This document shows, piece after piece, positions 1 to 9,853 of a DNA stretch of 59,735 nt. The first letter of the stretch is position 1. Each line of letters begins with the position of its first letter. The notes beneath the pieces were generated by a model that saw only the letters and a list, made by a program, of their open reading frames with translations, searched no databases and had not been told where the DNA came from. Origin of the DNA: an uncultured Granulosicoccaceae bacterium (GTDB lineage Bacteria > Pseudomonadota > Gammaproteobacteria > Granulosicoccales > Granulosicoccaceae); assembly GCA_937958675.1 (NCBI GenBank), contig CALGND010000013.1, forward strand, positions 1-59,735, read 5' to 3'. The translations under genes and the position numbers were made by a program.

Positions 1-1102
<1,102 letters not shown>

Positions 1103-1160
1103 TCGATTAATAGGCAGCTAAGCTCTGGTTCTCGTCAAAGCAACCGACCTCAGGTTGTGC

Positions 1161-1198
1161 GAAGAAGAAAAGCACATTCACACAGGTGTGAATGTGCT
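1161..1198 (-). terminator. Rho-independent terminator for the minus-strand gene ending at 1210
   Basis: A perfect 13-bp inverted repeat (1171-1183 with 1186-1198, 2-nt loop) is followed on the minus strand by the T-rich run TTTCTTCTTC. It lies directly after the stop of the minus-strand Ig/propeller gene and 68 bases after the stop of the plus-strand collagen-like gene, so it may stop both convergent transcripts. Confidence 0.85.
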
Positions 1199-1209
1199 AC
1201 TAACTCTTG

Positions 1210-3963
1210 TTAAAGCGCCGGAAACCTCACCAGCCCATCTACTGGTCGATCATTAGAACCAGCCTGAAACATTTGTCCGGCCACCCAAATGGAATCTTCA
1301 GCCGCCGCAATACCCCATACACCAAACGTACCGCTAATTTGCCATGCCTGCTCTGGCAGGAAACTTGGATCATCAATTCGGAAGCTGTGCAATTTAAATG
1401 GTACAAGCACTCTAGGCTCAAGGCTCACAACAGCCTCTTGTGGTATTGGACTCAGTGATGAGCCAAAGTACTCGCCGTGATGCCCAACAAACACGTGGTC
1501 ACCGACAACCTGCAGAGCTTGCACGTCGCCCTTAGCAGCATATTGTAGGAGTCGACTACCATCCAGTGAGTGGAAGGAGAGGTAATTAGGACCACCCCAA
1601 GCAATTATCACATAGAAATCAGTTACAACAATATCGTGGGCCGTCAGACCCTTACTATTATTGCCAACGTCAGGGAAAAACCTCTCTGGCAGTACAGAAC
1701 CATCAAGGGCACTCACTGAAAGCATTGAAATCCGCCCATTTTGTATCGTTGTCAATACAGGGGTATCATCTATAAATTGAAAATTACCACCGACATAAAC
1801 TACATCCTCATTGGGAGAGACTGCTAAGGACTGTACCGGGGCGGCATTGCCATTACGGTAGCCATGCGTCACTTTCGGTCTCCAAACAGTATCAAGCTGG
1901 CCGCTAAGTGATAGTCGAGCAATGTTAGCTCGGTAGACATTATTGACTCTATTAAAGTCCCCGCCTATGTATAACTGAGAGTCTGTCACTGCAATATCAA
2001 ACACTCGTCCAGCATTGCCGCTTCGGGTCACGCTTACAGCAAAGTCGAGCGCTCCAGTAGTTGCATCCAGAACCAACAAACCAAAATCTCCGCCTACGTA
2101 TATCTGTTCACCGTTGGGTGAAAGGGTAAGCGCTCTGACGACATCGTCCACTTCTACTGGTACTTGGAATGTTGTTACGGGTTGCCCTGAGACAGCATTC
2201 AGCGCTGCCAGGAATGGTCGAGCTGTCGCCGATGCATTACGGGCTGGCTTGATGCCTTGAAAGTCACCACCGACTAACAAAACATCGCCGACGCGCAAAA
2301 GAACTTCGCCCCAAGCATTAGTATTAACACCAGCATCGACATCAAGCGTGGGAGCCGGACCGTCTAACATCCATGCAGAGGTATCGGCCTCTTGCGAAAA
2401 GAGTCCAAGAACTAACGGCGCATTAACGGTAAGAGTTGCAACGTCAGAAGCGACAGTTTCAAAGCCATTACTAACTTCTACCACGTACGACGTGCCATTC
2501 TCGGCAAGAGAGGTTGCGAAAACGGTTAACCAATCAGCTGTCTCACCTGGGAGCGGACTACCGTTAGCGAACCATTGATAACTTAGAGTACCACTGCCTG
2601 TGGCTTCAACATTGAACGTCACGTCTTCACCTTCCGTGACCACCCGATTAAAGGGCTGACTAGCTATAGAAATCGGAATAGTAGCCTCTATCGTAGCATC
2701 GTAGTTAGCGATACCACTTGAAGACCAGAGGCCGATATAGTACTGAGCGTTTGCCTCAAGCTCGCCGGACCAAATACCTGGGTTTGCTCCTCTAATGGTC
2801 GAACTGATGAGGGTGCCGTCTTCTTCGTACACTCTAAATCTGACATCAGCATCTGAATCCCAATTCACCTCGATGGTGTGATTTGCAGCCGCCAGTGAAT
2901 CAAAGTCAAGACGAACCCATCTCGGCCCAGCGATTTTGTCGTTATCAATTGTGCCTTGCGAAAAGCTAACCACTGTAGTTGGTACAATGATCTCCTCGAG
3001 CACAATCAACGTTGAGTTATCGGAAATGAGTGTACTGATGTCATCTGAAACGTCGACTCGATAGACATTTCCGTCATCACCAATGGATGTTGAGCTAACA
3101 GTATAAGAATTAGTCGTTGCACCTGCGATAGCTGAATCGTTTTCGTACCACTGATAAGCGAGTGTACCGTTGCCGGTTGCAGCAACACTATAAGTTGCGT
3201 CATCACCCTCAGTAACAGTTAGGTCAGCTGGTTGGGAGACGATCGTCAGAACAGGCAATGCATCTACAGTGAGTAAAGCATTATCCGAACTGAGCGTGCC
3301 GTTGCCATTTGAGACATCGACTCGATAGACATTTCCGTCATCCCCAGTGGACGTTGAGATAACACTGTAAGTGTCAGTTGTTGCACCTGGGATTGCGAGG
3401 TTGTTCGCATACCATTGGTAAGTGAGTGAGCCACTACCGGCTGCTAAAACACTAAAAGTAGCATCCTCGCCCTCGATAACTGCTAGGCCAGACGGTTGAG
3501 AAATGATTTCGAAAAAATCAGGCGCTTCGAGTGTGGCAGTGTAACTTCCCGAGCCGGATACGGCCCGCACCCCCAAATAGTACTGCTCTGAACTGTCGAG
3601 AGCGCCTGTCCACTCAGCCAGAGTAGCAGAACTGCTACTCGTGCCAATCTGTATCTTGTTGTTGGGGCTGGGAGCGTCAACGACTTGAAATACCGTGAAG
3701 CGGATATCTGTGCTGCTATCCGATACCACTTGGATGATGTGATCGTCTGAGATGAGTGGATCAAAGTTGACGCGAGTCCATTTAGGTCCGATTATCTTGT
3801 CACGGTCGAGAATGCCACTGCCAATTTCGACCGATTGCGCTTGCGCTATAGTGCTGAATGACAGAAAGTGAAACGACAAAAGCAGGAGCGCGACGACAAC
3901 CTTCGTTACTCGGCGAAGTTTTGTTTGCACTAATACTGGCGTAGTAAACATGAGATTGAACAT
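1210..3963 (-). CDS. Secreted Ig-like / beta-propeller repeat protein
   Basis: I place the start at the ATG at 3963 because GGAAG sits 5 bases upstream and a signal peptide follows (hydrophobic VVVALLLLSFHFLSF, cleavage near AQA-QS). The frame stays open upstream to 4095. The mature order of about 917 residues is: pre-peptidase-C-terminal-like sandwich (DRDKIIGPKWTRVNF), two Ig-like domains (EGEDATFSV...YQWY), a second sandwich (NDKIAGPRWVRLDF), a third Ig-like domain, then from about residue 515 a propeller with VGGDF/IGGDF/VGGNF blades. The blades match the proteins at 7107 and 31643, but here the sandwiches are N-terminal. No catalytic motif is visible. A binding or adhesion role is an inference. 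Confidence 0.85.
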   Translation of the reverse strand: MFNLMFTTPVLVQTKLRRVTKVVVALLLLSFHFLSFSTIAQAQSVEIGSGILDRDKIIGPKWTRVNFDPLISDDHIIQVVSDSSTDIRFTVFQVVDAPSPNNKIQIGTSSSSATLAEWTGALDSSEQYYLGVRAVSGSGSYTATLEAPDFFEIISQPSGLAVIEGEDATFSVLAAGSGSLTYQWYANNLAIPGATTDTYSVISTSTGDDGNVYRVDVSNGNGTLSSDNALLTVDALPVLTIVSQPADLTVTEGDDATYSVAATGNGTLAYQWYENDSAIAGATTNSYTVSSTSIGDDGNVYRVDVSDDISTLISDNSTLIVLEEIIVPTTVVSFSQGTIDNDKIAGPRWVRLDFDSLAAANHTIEVNWDSDADVRFRVYEEDGTLISSTIRGANPGIWSGELEANAQYYIGLWSSSGIANYDATIEATIPISIASQPFNRVVTEGEDVTFNVEATGSGTLSYQWFANGSPLPGETADWLTVFATSLAENGTSYVVEVSNGFETVASDVATLTVNAPLVLGLFSQEADTSAWMLDGPAPTLDVDAGVNTNAWGEVLLRVGDVLLVGGDFQGIKPARNASATARPFLAALNAVSGQPVTTFQVPVEVDDVVRALTLSPNGEQIYVGGDFGLLVLDATTGALDFAVSVTRSGNAGRVFDIAVTDSQLYIGGDFNRVNNVYRANIARLSLSGQLDTVWRPKVTHGYRNGNAAPVQSLAVSPNEDVVYVGGNFQFIDDTPVLTTIQNGRISMLSVSALDGSVLPERFFPDVGNNSKGLTAHDIVVTDFYVIIAWGGPNYLSFHSLDGSRLLQYAAKGDVQALQVVGDHVFVGHHGEYFGSSLSPIPQEAVVSLEPRVLVPFKLHSFRIDDPSFLPEQAWQISGTFGVWGIAAAEDSIWVAGQMFQAGSNDRPVDGLVRFPAL

Positions 3964-4372
3964 CAACGCTTCCTTACAAAATAAATCTTTTAGGCTGTGC
4001 AGTTCGCAGAGCTGACGGAAGCGGAAAGGAGAATTCTCATCCGGCCCAGAGCATGACAAACTTTGGCACTCTAATGCAGCCGATGAGAAGATCAATTGAT
4101 GTAAAGCACACCTGACTCATCAGACAACGAAATAATTCGGACGAAGATACCAGACAAAGCCTATCGCATTGTGTGAACAACCCCTTAAAACATGTCGGTC
4201 TTTGGGTAAATACACATACATGTAACAAAATCAGGTACAGCAGACATTTAGGAGGGTCTGTACAAAAACAAAAGTGAGAGGTCGATCACAATTTCTGGAG
4301 GGGGATAAAGAAGCGCCCGGCTCGGACGCCTCTTTTCAAGCAACTATGTTTAGAAAATCAGCAGTGGTGCAA
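3964..4372. other. Non-coding gap of 409 bp
   Basis: The gap lies between the start of the Ig/propeller gene and the end of the sulfotransferase gene, both on the minus strand. It should hold the promoter of the former and holds a terminator-like hairpin for the latter (4303-4331). I saw no credible gene. Short open frames here are cysteine-rich, arginine-rich and without a ribosome binding site. Confidence 0.5.
4303..4331 (-). terminator. Probable terminator of the phosphotransferase/sulfotransferase operon
   Basis: On the minus strand AGGCGTCC (4331-4324) can pair with GGGCGCTT (4318-4311) across a 5-nt loop, with two G-U pairs, and is followed by CTTTATC. It lies about 40 bases past the sulfotransferase stop. 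Confidence 0.55.
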
Positions 4373-5278
4373 CTAGGATTTAAGCCACGGAATCTCAATA
4401 TCAACGATATCTTTAAGTCGCTTATCTGATTCAGCAAACTCGTCAGCCAAGCGCTGAATTGTTTCCGGACGCGGTTCAAACTTAGAACTAGCATTGCGTT
4501 TCTCTAGTTTAATTGATGGATCAGGCTCAAACCCTATAAACGTTTGAATCGCCGACAGGCTGTTCTGACTGTCTCCTATCATCTGCTCCGCAGTCATCAC
4601 TAATACATTTTTTCGATCAATATGCTCAAAGAGTCTTTCTAGCTGTTGAGCGTAGTGGCCTCGTGCCATGTAAGAGAAGTGCTGGTGAGGCCTAGAAACA
4701 AATGTAGGATCAGCCAACAAGCGCTCTTCGATGCCTGCTAAACGAGTCGACTCTAGATCAAGCGCTTTATCTACATCTTCCACCGGTTCGTGGCCTTCCC
4801 AAACCATATGTAGATGATGAGAGATTGCTCGCTTTACTGGATTTCGCAACAACACCACGATTTTCGTATTTGGAATCGCCTTAGCCATACGTTCAGCTCC
4901 AGCAGGATGATACAAATAATAGGGACTTGCCTCACCAGCAATTGCTCGTTGCCCAACCTTGTCTGCATGGCGATCGCGTTCTGCTTGGCTGGGAAAATGT
5001 GCCGAATACCATTCCATATTTTTATGGTAACTGGTGTCAAAGTAGTGAACGCCCTTAGCGTTTATCGCATTAGGCATCATCGCAGGGTGTTTGGCTAAGG
5101 CCCTAAACAATGAAGTTGTACCGCAGCGTTGAGCACCAGCAATGACAAAATCTGGTGGTGGGCGATCCGATTGACGTTTTCTAACCGCGATCGAACTTTC
5201 TAAGGCCACGTTTCGAACATTGCGTCGTACAGCACGAATCACAGATGTCGCGACGCCTTTTTGATTTACTTTAGACAT
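4373..5278 (-). CDS. Sulfotransferase domain protein (PAPS-dependent type)
   Basis: The 301-residue protein has a 5'-phosphosulfate loop at about residues 44-57 (FVIAGAQRCGTTSLF) and a 3'-phosphate-binding segment LLRNPVKRAISHH at about 136-150. These are the two signatures of Golgi- and heparan-type sulfotransferases. EASPYYLYHP and the C-terminal EKRNAS segment also fit that family. It has no signal peptide, so it acts in the cytosol, probably transferring sulfate from PAPS to a sugar or lipid-linked glycan. It starts 27 bases after the stop of the upstream phosphotransferase-like gene, so the two are likely one operon. The acceptor cannot be read from the sequence. Confidence 0.87.
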   Translation of the reverse strand: MSKVNQKGVATSVIRAVRRNVRNVALESSIAVRKRQSDRPPPDFVIAGAQRCGTTSLFRALAKHPAMMPNAINAKGVHYFDTSYHKNMEWYSAHFPSQAERDRHADKVGQRAIAGEASPYYLYHPAGAERMAKAIPNTKIVVLLRNPVKRAISHHLHMVWEGHEPVEDVDKALDLESTRLAGIEERLLADPTFVSRPHQHFSYMARGHYAQQLERLFEHIDRKNVLVMTAEQMIGDSQNSLSAIQTFIGFEPDPSIKLEKRNASSKFEPRPETIQRLADEFAESDKRLKDIVDIEIPWLKS

Positions 5279-5305
5279 TACAATTTACTTTAAAGGTGAT
5301 GATAA

Positions 5306-6496
5306 TCATAAGGCCCACTTTCGCACGCCTGCTTGCAAAGCTGGCCCAAACTTCGAGTCAGTTGATTTGAGCCCTGCTTTTTCTGCAGTTTTAAAACGAA
5401 CGACCATTTCCAGTAATGCAAACACGATCATCGCCTCTGCATTTTCTGAAGGTAAATCTGCTGATTTCAGATACTGCCGAACTGTCTCAGCTAGTTGATC
5501 TATATTGATGGCTTTAGTGAAGCGACGCGAGTTCGTTTCAATGATCGCGAAATGAGCGATATCAATTCCTCTTGGAGCAAGCTTAGAGCATCGCTCCCAA
5601 TCTATTGCAGCAACTTGTCCGTTTATCGTTCCAACGTTAGCTCGGCTCCAATCACCATGACTGGCACCAAAGTCAAAATCGCTGGCACCCCATATTCGTT
5701 CAATTTCAGCAACTGATGTCGGCAAAAGCTCACTGTCATCATACTCAGCTGCAAACTCAACAACTCGGCGCCAATATGCACTGTCGGTCAATGCTGAGCG
5801 CGTAACCATGGTCTGCGAGGCCAATGCATCTGCAGCTGCATGGGCGATGTGGGCGTCACGTTTTAATGGTTCAAGCTTTAATGCTGCTGTGATCAATACG
5901 TTCTGACCCTCAGCCCAAGTACCAGAATAAAGCCGCGGCGGCATGATCAGTGGCATATCAATATCTTCAAATTGTTCTAGCACCGCACTCTCATGCGCAA
6001 CCAAATCACCCGTCATTGCCTCAGAACCTAGCTTTACGTAACACAGCGCTTCACCAGCATCCGAAATAGCCATTGCGACCGATTTGGCATTAGGACGACT
6101 AAAACTGACACGCAGTGCAATTTGAAAATCATTGCGCCCGATAACAGACGAGATTAACTGCCTGAGAGGAGAAGGCTCACCCGAATGCGACATAAGAGAT
6201 ACGTTCGAGCTAATACGTGAAAACGGACCGCCGATATTTGCCGCGGTCTGCAGGAATATAGGCAGGAGACTCGCAAAGTAGCGGCCCCCAAGAAAACTTG
6301 TCACTGCCGTTTGCATTAGTGGGCGCGAAGGGGGCAATAGCAATCTGGGCTCACCGTTTGAGCTAATCACTGTAAAGTGCTCGACAGCGTCAGGTTTCGT
6401 TCCTTCAAGCAGCTCAAAGCCTGCTTGATAACCACCAAGCACCATCCCTACCTTTGAGAAAGTCGCGCTTTTAATTGAGTTGTTGAATTCGGTCAA
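5306..6496 (-). CDS. Phosphotransferase-like protein (APH/choline-kinase fold)
   Basis: The C-terminal half carries the aminoglycoside/choline kinase signature: a catalytic loop ASHGDWSRANV with H, D and N correctly spaced, then the metal-binding AIDWERC segment. The N-terminal 160 residues contain HFTVISSNGEPRLLLPPSRP and a basic/hydrophobic stretch of unknown role. The annotated start is TTG (6496). An ATG at 6445 with AAAGG 5 bases upstream is a good alternative and would shorten the protein from 396 to 379 residues. The neighbouring sulfotransferase suggests a substrate in glycan or lipid modification, but the phosphate acceptor is unknown. Confidence 0.75.
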   Translation of the reverse strand: MTEFNNSIKSATFSKVGMVLGGYQAGFELLEGTKPDAVEHFTVISSNGEPRLLLPPSRPLMQTAVTSFLGGRYFASLLPIFLQTAANIGGPFSRISSNVSLMSHSGEPSPLRQLISSVIGRNDFQIALRVSFSRPNAKSVAMAISDAGEALCYVKLGSEAMTGDLVAHESAVLEQFEDIDMPLIMPPRLYSGTWAEGQNVLITAALKLEPLKRDAHIAHAAADALASQTMVTRSALTDSAYWRRVVEFAAEYDDSELLPTSVAEIERIWGASDFDFGASHGDWSRANVGTINGQVAAIDWERCSKLAPRGIDIAHFAIIETNSRRFTKAINIDQLAETVRQYLKSADLPSENAEAMIVFALLEMVVRFKTAEKAGLKSTDSKFGPALQAGVRKWAL

Positions 6497-7106
6497 TTTT
6501 ATAGTTCTTCGGTACGGTCAATTTTGACTAACGATTCAACGGTCAGTACTTTCTCGTTAGTAGCCCAATTCGCTATAGACAAGCTAGAGCCTTGGAACCC
6601 ATTGAAGGAATTTGCTGATGGTTTATACCAGCAAGAAATTGGCCTCATCTCGCACATCAGTACGAAATATTCGCTCCGCACCTTCCCGAAAAACTGCTTA
6701 ATCACACCGATCAGTTATCAACTAACCAAAATTAGTGACTTTCAGCACCCACACCGAAAGCCAGCACTATCAGGATATTAATAATATAGATCAGCCACAT
6801 AGATTTAATTCGCATTATTAGACGCGAACAGTAACGCTTGCAAAGCTTACGGTTAGGTCGACATGGGTTGACATTATTTTGACATTTAGACAAGCTTATT
6901 TGACTTATGCACAGGCATCCGTTTTCGCAAAGGCACAAACGCATCTCAAAAAGTCGATAAATAGGCCATTTTGTGAAGTGGCAGATGAAGAAAGTCGACG
7001 CCTGTCGCAACTCAGAATCCACCGAGCGAGTAATCTGCGCTCACAAGGTAGTGCTGGGAATCCGCCTACCGATCGATTAATTTAACTTACTAATTTGACT
7101 ACTAAT
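6497..7106. other. Non-coding divergent region of about 610 bp
   Basis: The gap separates the divergent phosphotransferase-like (minus) and propeller (plus) genes. It contains an 11-bp direct repeat CGGTCAATTTT (near 6490 and 6516) beside the minus-strand start and two TTGACA hexamers (6868-6873, 6879-6884) that could be -35 elements for the propeller gene. No convincing -10 partner was found (ACTTAT at 6903 is the best). Open frames of 60-96 codons here look non-coding. Confidence 0.5.
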
Positions 7107-9743
7107 ATGAAGCGTTTTGATTTGAGAAGCACATCGGCTCTCGTTAACGTCGCGCGCGGTTTGAGCCACACGGCTCGTCTACGCCTTCCGATACCCACGA
7201 AGTTTGCAGTTCTGTTTTCAAGTCTGTTAGCAGCGGCAACATTCTCTCATCACGAGAATGCTTACGCCGACATCGGTGCAACACACGATGCTCTGATATC
7301 GGAGTTCGCCTCATTCAACACGCCGGGCATTGTAGATGGCCGCGTCGAAGCGATCACAATCGATGGTGACACGGTCTATGTGGGAGGTACCTTTACGCAG
7401 ATACACAACCCACTAGACGAAGACAACATTATCGATCAGCCCTATCTTTTCGCCTACAGCAAATCCTCTGGCGACATTATTGAGAGTTTCGACCCCCAGC
7501 TAAACAACAGCGTGTTAGCCCTTGAGAATACCGGCGACGCTGCGGGCGGCGTATTCGCTGGTGGTATTTTCGGAAACCTTAACGGACAAACCAGCCGAGG
7601 ACGCTTTGCGAAAATAGATATCAACGGCGATCGAGTGTCTGGCTTTAGCGCTAGAGTCGACGCTGCAGTCAAAGTCATTGTGAGACTAAACGACACTGTG
7701 TACATTGGCGGTAACTTCGGCGAAATCAGCTCGACACCGATCGAACGACTCGCTGCACTCGACACAACTACTGGTGCTGTAAGCCCGAACCTCAATCTCG
7801 ACTTTGGTGGATTGCTATTCAACACCACTATCACTGCAGACGAAGCTGTTCAAGGCGTTGATGATATCGACATCACATCGGACGGCCGGGTCATGGTCAT
7901 CATAGGTAACTTCGAGACTATTGATGGCTTCTCTCGCCCTCGCCTTGCACTGCTTGAATTAGACGGTCAGGCCCGCGTTTCAGATTGGAATAGCAACGTA
8001 TTCGACACTACATGCCCAGCCAGAAAATTCCCAGTCTACGTACAGGGTATTGATATCTCTCCTGACGACACCTATCTCATTACCGGCTCCACCGGATTTC
8101 GTATTGTCGGCGACCCAGCTTGTGACACCATTGCGCGTTATGACATCACTGACTTAACAAATACCGACGTTCAGCCTACGTGGGTCAACTTCACTGGTGG
8201 CGATTCAGTATTCGAAGTGGTTACAACTGGCCATACGATCTATGCTGGCGGACACTTTCGTTGGCTGAACAATGATGGCGCTGCAAGCAGTAGACTACCT
8301 GGCGCCGTTGAGAGGCGTGGCTTTGCAGCGATTGATCCACTTAATGGCTTAACGTATCTAAATTGGCGTGCTGATCGCAATCCACGTGGCGTGGGTGTCT
8401 TCACTATGATTTCTGAACCAGAAGGTCTCTACTTTGGTGACGATACTGATTTCATGAACGGCTCGGAACATCGCAAGCTTAAGTTTCTGCCGGTCTCTTC
8501 AAACATTATTAGCCGGCCAGAACCCGCATCGCTACCTACAAGCATCATCACACCTGATGGTGACAACCTTAGTGGCATCAACTACAACGGCAGCACATTC
8601 GGTACGCAAGGCACTCTAAACAACGGTAGTTGGTCTGATGCTCGCGGTGGTGTGTTCGTTGGTGGAAGATTGTTCCATGCCGATAGTCAAAGTCGTGTCT
8701 GGGTGAGCGATTTCGTCGATGGTACTTTCCAAAATCGTACCGAAGTTGAAATGTTTGATTTGACAGACAGCCAATGGAATAGAGATCAAATTGGTGGCAT
8801 GTTCTTCGACTACGATCAAGGCAGACTCTACTACACAATACGCAACAACTCTCAATTGTTCTGGCGAGCTTTCACGCCAGCAAGCCCGTATTTTGGCAAA
8901 GACAGGTTTGTTGCCGATGTTCAGAGCGATATTGCCTGGGGCGACATTAGAGGTATGGACGTTGTTGATGGCAACCTTTACTTCGCTCGAACAAATAACA
9001 CACTATATCGTGCTCAAATTAACGGTGACGCGGTCGTCAACGGCACCACCACAGCAATCAGTGGGCCTGGTATCGATGGACGTAGCTGGGACAACGATCT
9101 CTTGGCATTTCTTTCCGAGGAAGTGACGGATAATCAAGGCGGTGGGGAGATTGAATTCGAATCTTCAGGTTCCGATCAGGTTAATCGTTTTCAGCGTTTC
9201 GAATTCCCCGTTACAGCAGGTGAAGAAACAATTTTACGCTTGCAATGGGATGACCCAACCGCCAACTTACGCCTCTTCGTACGCGATGCTAACAACGAGT
9301 TGGTAGCCCGGGACACCTCTGATGCTAGTTCGCCAATATTTTTGACCGTACCTGCGGGAGTCGGTGGTACTTACACTGCCTCTGTCCTTATTCGCGACGG
9401 CAGCACGCCTTTCACGCTGCAAGTGAATCCAAGTACAGCACCACCTCCACCGCTGGCAGACTTTGTGTTCAACAGCAGTGGTACAAACACCAATGGCAGA
9501 TGGCAGGTGTTTCGTTTTGATGTCACAGCTGGTGAGCAAGTTGTTGCCGACGTGACTTGGGATGATCCGACTGCAGATGTCAGAGTGTTCTTGCGAGATG
9601 AAAGCAATTCAGCGATTGTTCGCGATACCAATGGATTACCTGCATCGCTGTCAACCGCTGCTGCAACCAGCGGCCAATGGTCGATCGCCGTTCGTGTACG
9701 CAGCGGCAGCGTCAACTACCAAGTTTTGGTTGACACTGACTAG
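7107..9743 (+). CDS. Secreted beta-propeller protein with two C-terminal beta-sandwich repeats
   Basis: I use the ATG at 7107; an in-frame TTG at 7095 is less likely. A long signal peptide ends near NAYA-DIGATH. Residues of about 55-500 hold propeller blades with the recurring pattern VYVGGTFTQI, VFAGGIFGNL, VYIGGNFGEI and IYAGGHFRWL, alternating with DITSDG/DISPDD strands. The last 190 residues are two pre-peptidase-C-terminal-like sandwiches, each with WDDPTA(N/D)xR and RD(A/E)(N/S)N motifs. It shares its whole architecture, including the mature N-terminus DIGATH and the end VDTD, with the protein at 31643. It is secreted, with no catalytic residues visible. Ligand binding or adhesion is an inference. 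Confidence 0.88.
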   Translation: MKRFDLRSTSALVNVARGLSHTARLRLPIPTKFAVLFSSLLAAATFSHHENAYADIGATHDALISEFASFNTPGIVDGRVEAITIDGDTVYVGGTFTQIHNPLDEDNIIDQPYLFAYSKSSGDIIESFDPQLNNSVLALENTGDAAGGVFAGGIFGNLNGQTSRGRFAKIDINGDRVSGFSARVDAAVKVIVRLNDTVYIGGNFGEISSTPIERLAALDTTTGAVSPNLNLDFGGLLFNTTITADEAVQGVDDIDITSDGRVMVIIGNFETIDGFSRPRLALLELDGQARVSDWNSNVFDTTCPARKFPVYVQGIDISPDDTYLITGSTGFRIVGDPACDTIARYDITDLTNTDVQPTWVNFTGGDSVFEVVTTGHTIYAGGHFRWLNNDGAASSRLPGAVERRGFAAIDPLNGLTYLNWRADRNPRGVGVFTMISEPEGLYFGDDTDFMNGSEHRKLKFLPVSSNIISRPEPASLPTSIITPDGDNLSGINYNGSTFGTQGTLNNGSWSDARGGVFVGGRLFHADSQSRVWVSDFVDGTFQNRTEVEMFDLTDSQWNRDQIGGMFFDYDQGRLYYTIRNNSQLFWRAFTPASPYFGKDRFVADVQSDIAWGDIRGMDVVDGNLYFARTNNTLYRAQINGDAVVNGTTTAISGPGIDGRSWDNDLLAFLSEEVTDNQGGGEIEFESSGSDQVNRFQRFEFPVTAGEETILRLQWDDPTANLRLFVRDANNELVARDTSDASSPIFLTVPAGVGGTYTASVLIRDGSTPFTLQVNPSTAPPPPLADFVFNSSGTNTNGRWQVFRFDVTAGEQVVADVTWDDPTADVRVFLRDESNSAIVRDTNGLPASLSTAAATSGQWSIAVRVRSGSVNYQVLVDTD

Positions 9744-9778
9744 ACCATATAGCTAGGTTAAGTCACTACACGGTAAAC

Positions 9779-9800
9779 GGCCATCCCACCCGGGATGGCC
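9779..9800 (+). terminator. Hairpin after the propeller gene
   Basis: GGCCATCCC (9779-9787) pairs perfectly with GGGATGGCC (9792-9800) across 4 nt, 36 bases past the stop at 9743. A T-run is lacking, so it may be an RNA-stabilising or weak termination hairpin. Confidence 0.55.
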
Positions 9801-9853
9801 TACAACTTGTAGTACATTAGTGTATTACGCTCGTCACGAGACCTACTAGTTTC

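Noticed and set aside
5306-6496. Aminoglycoside resistance gene
   Set aside because: The fold motif is shared with many small-molecule kinases, and the neighbouring sulfotransferase and long N-terminal region argue against drug resistance.
6524-7022. Two overlapping open frames in the 6497-7106 gap
   Set aside because: No ribosome binding site, no recognisable motif and opposed strands over the same bases.
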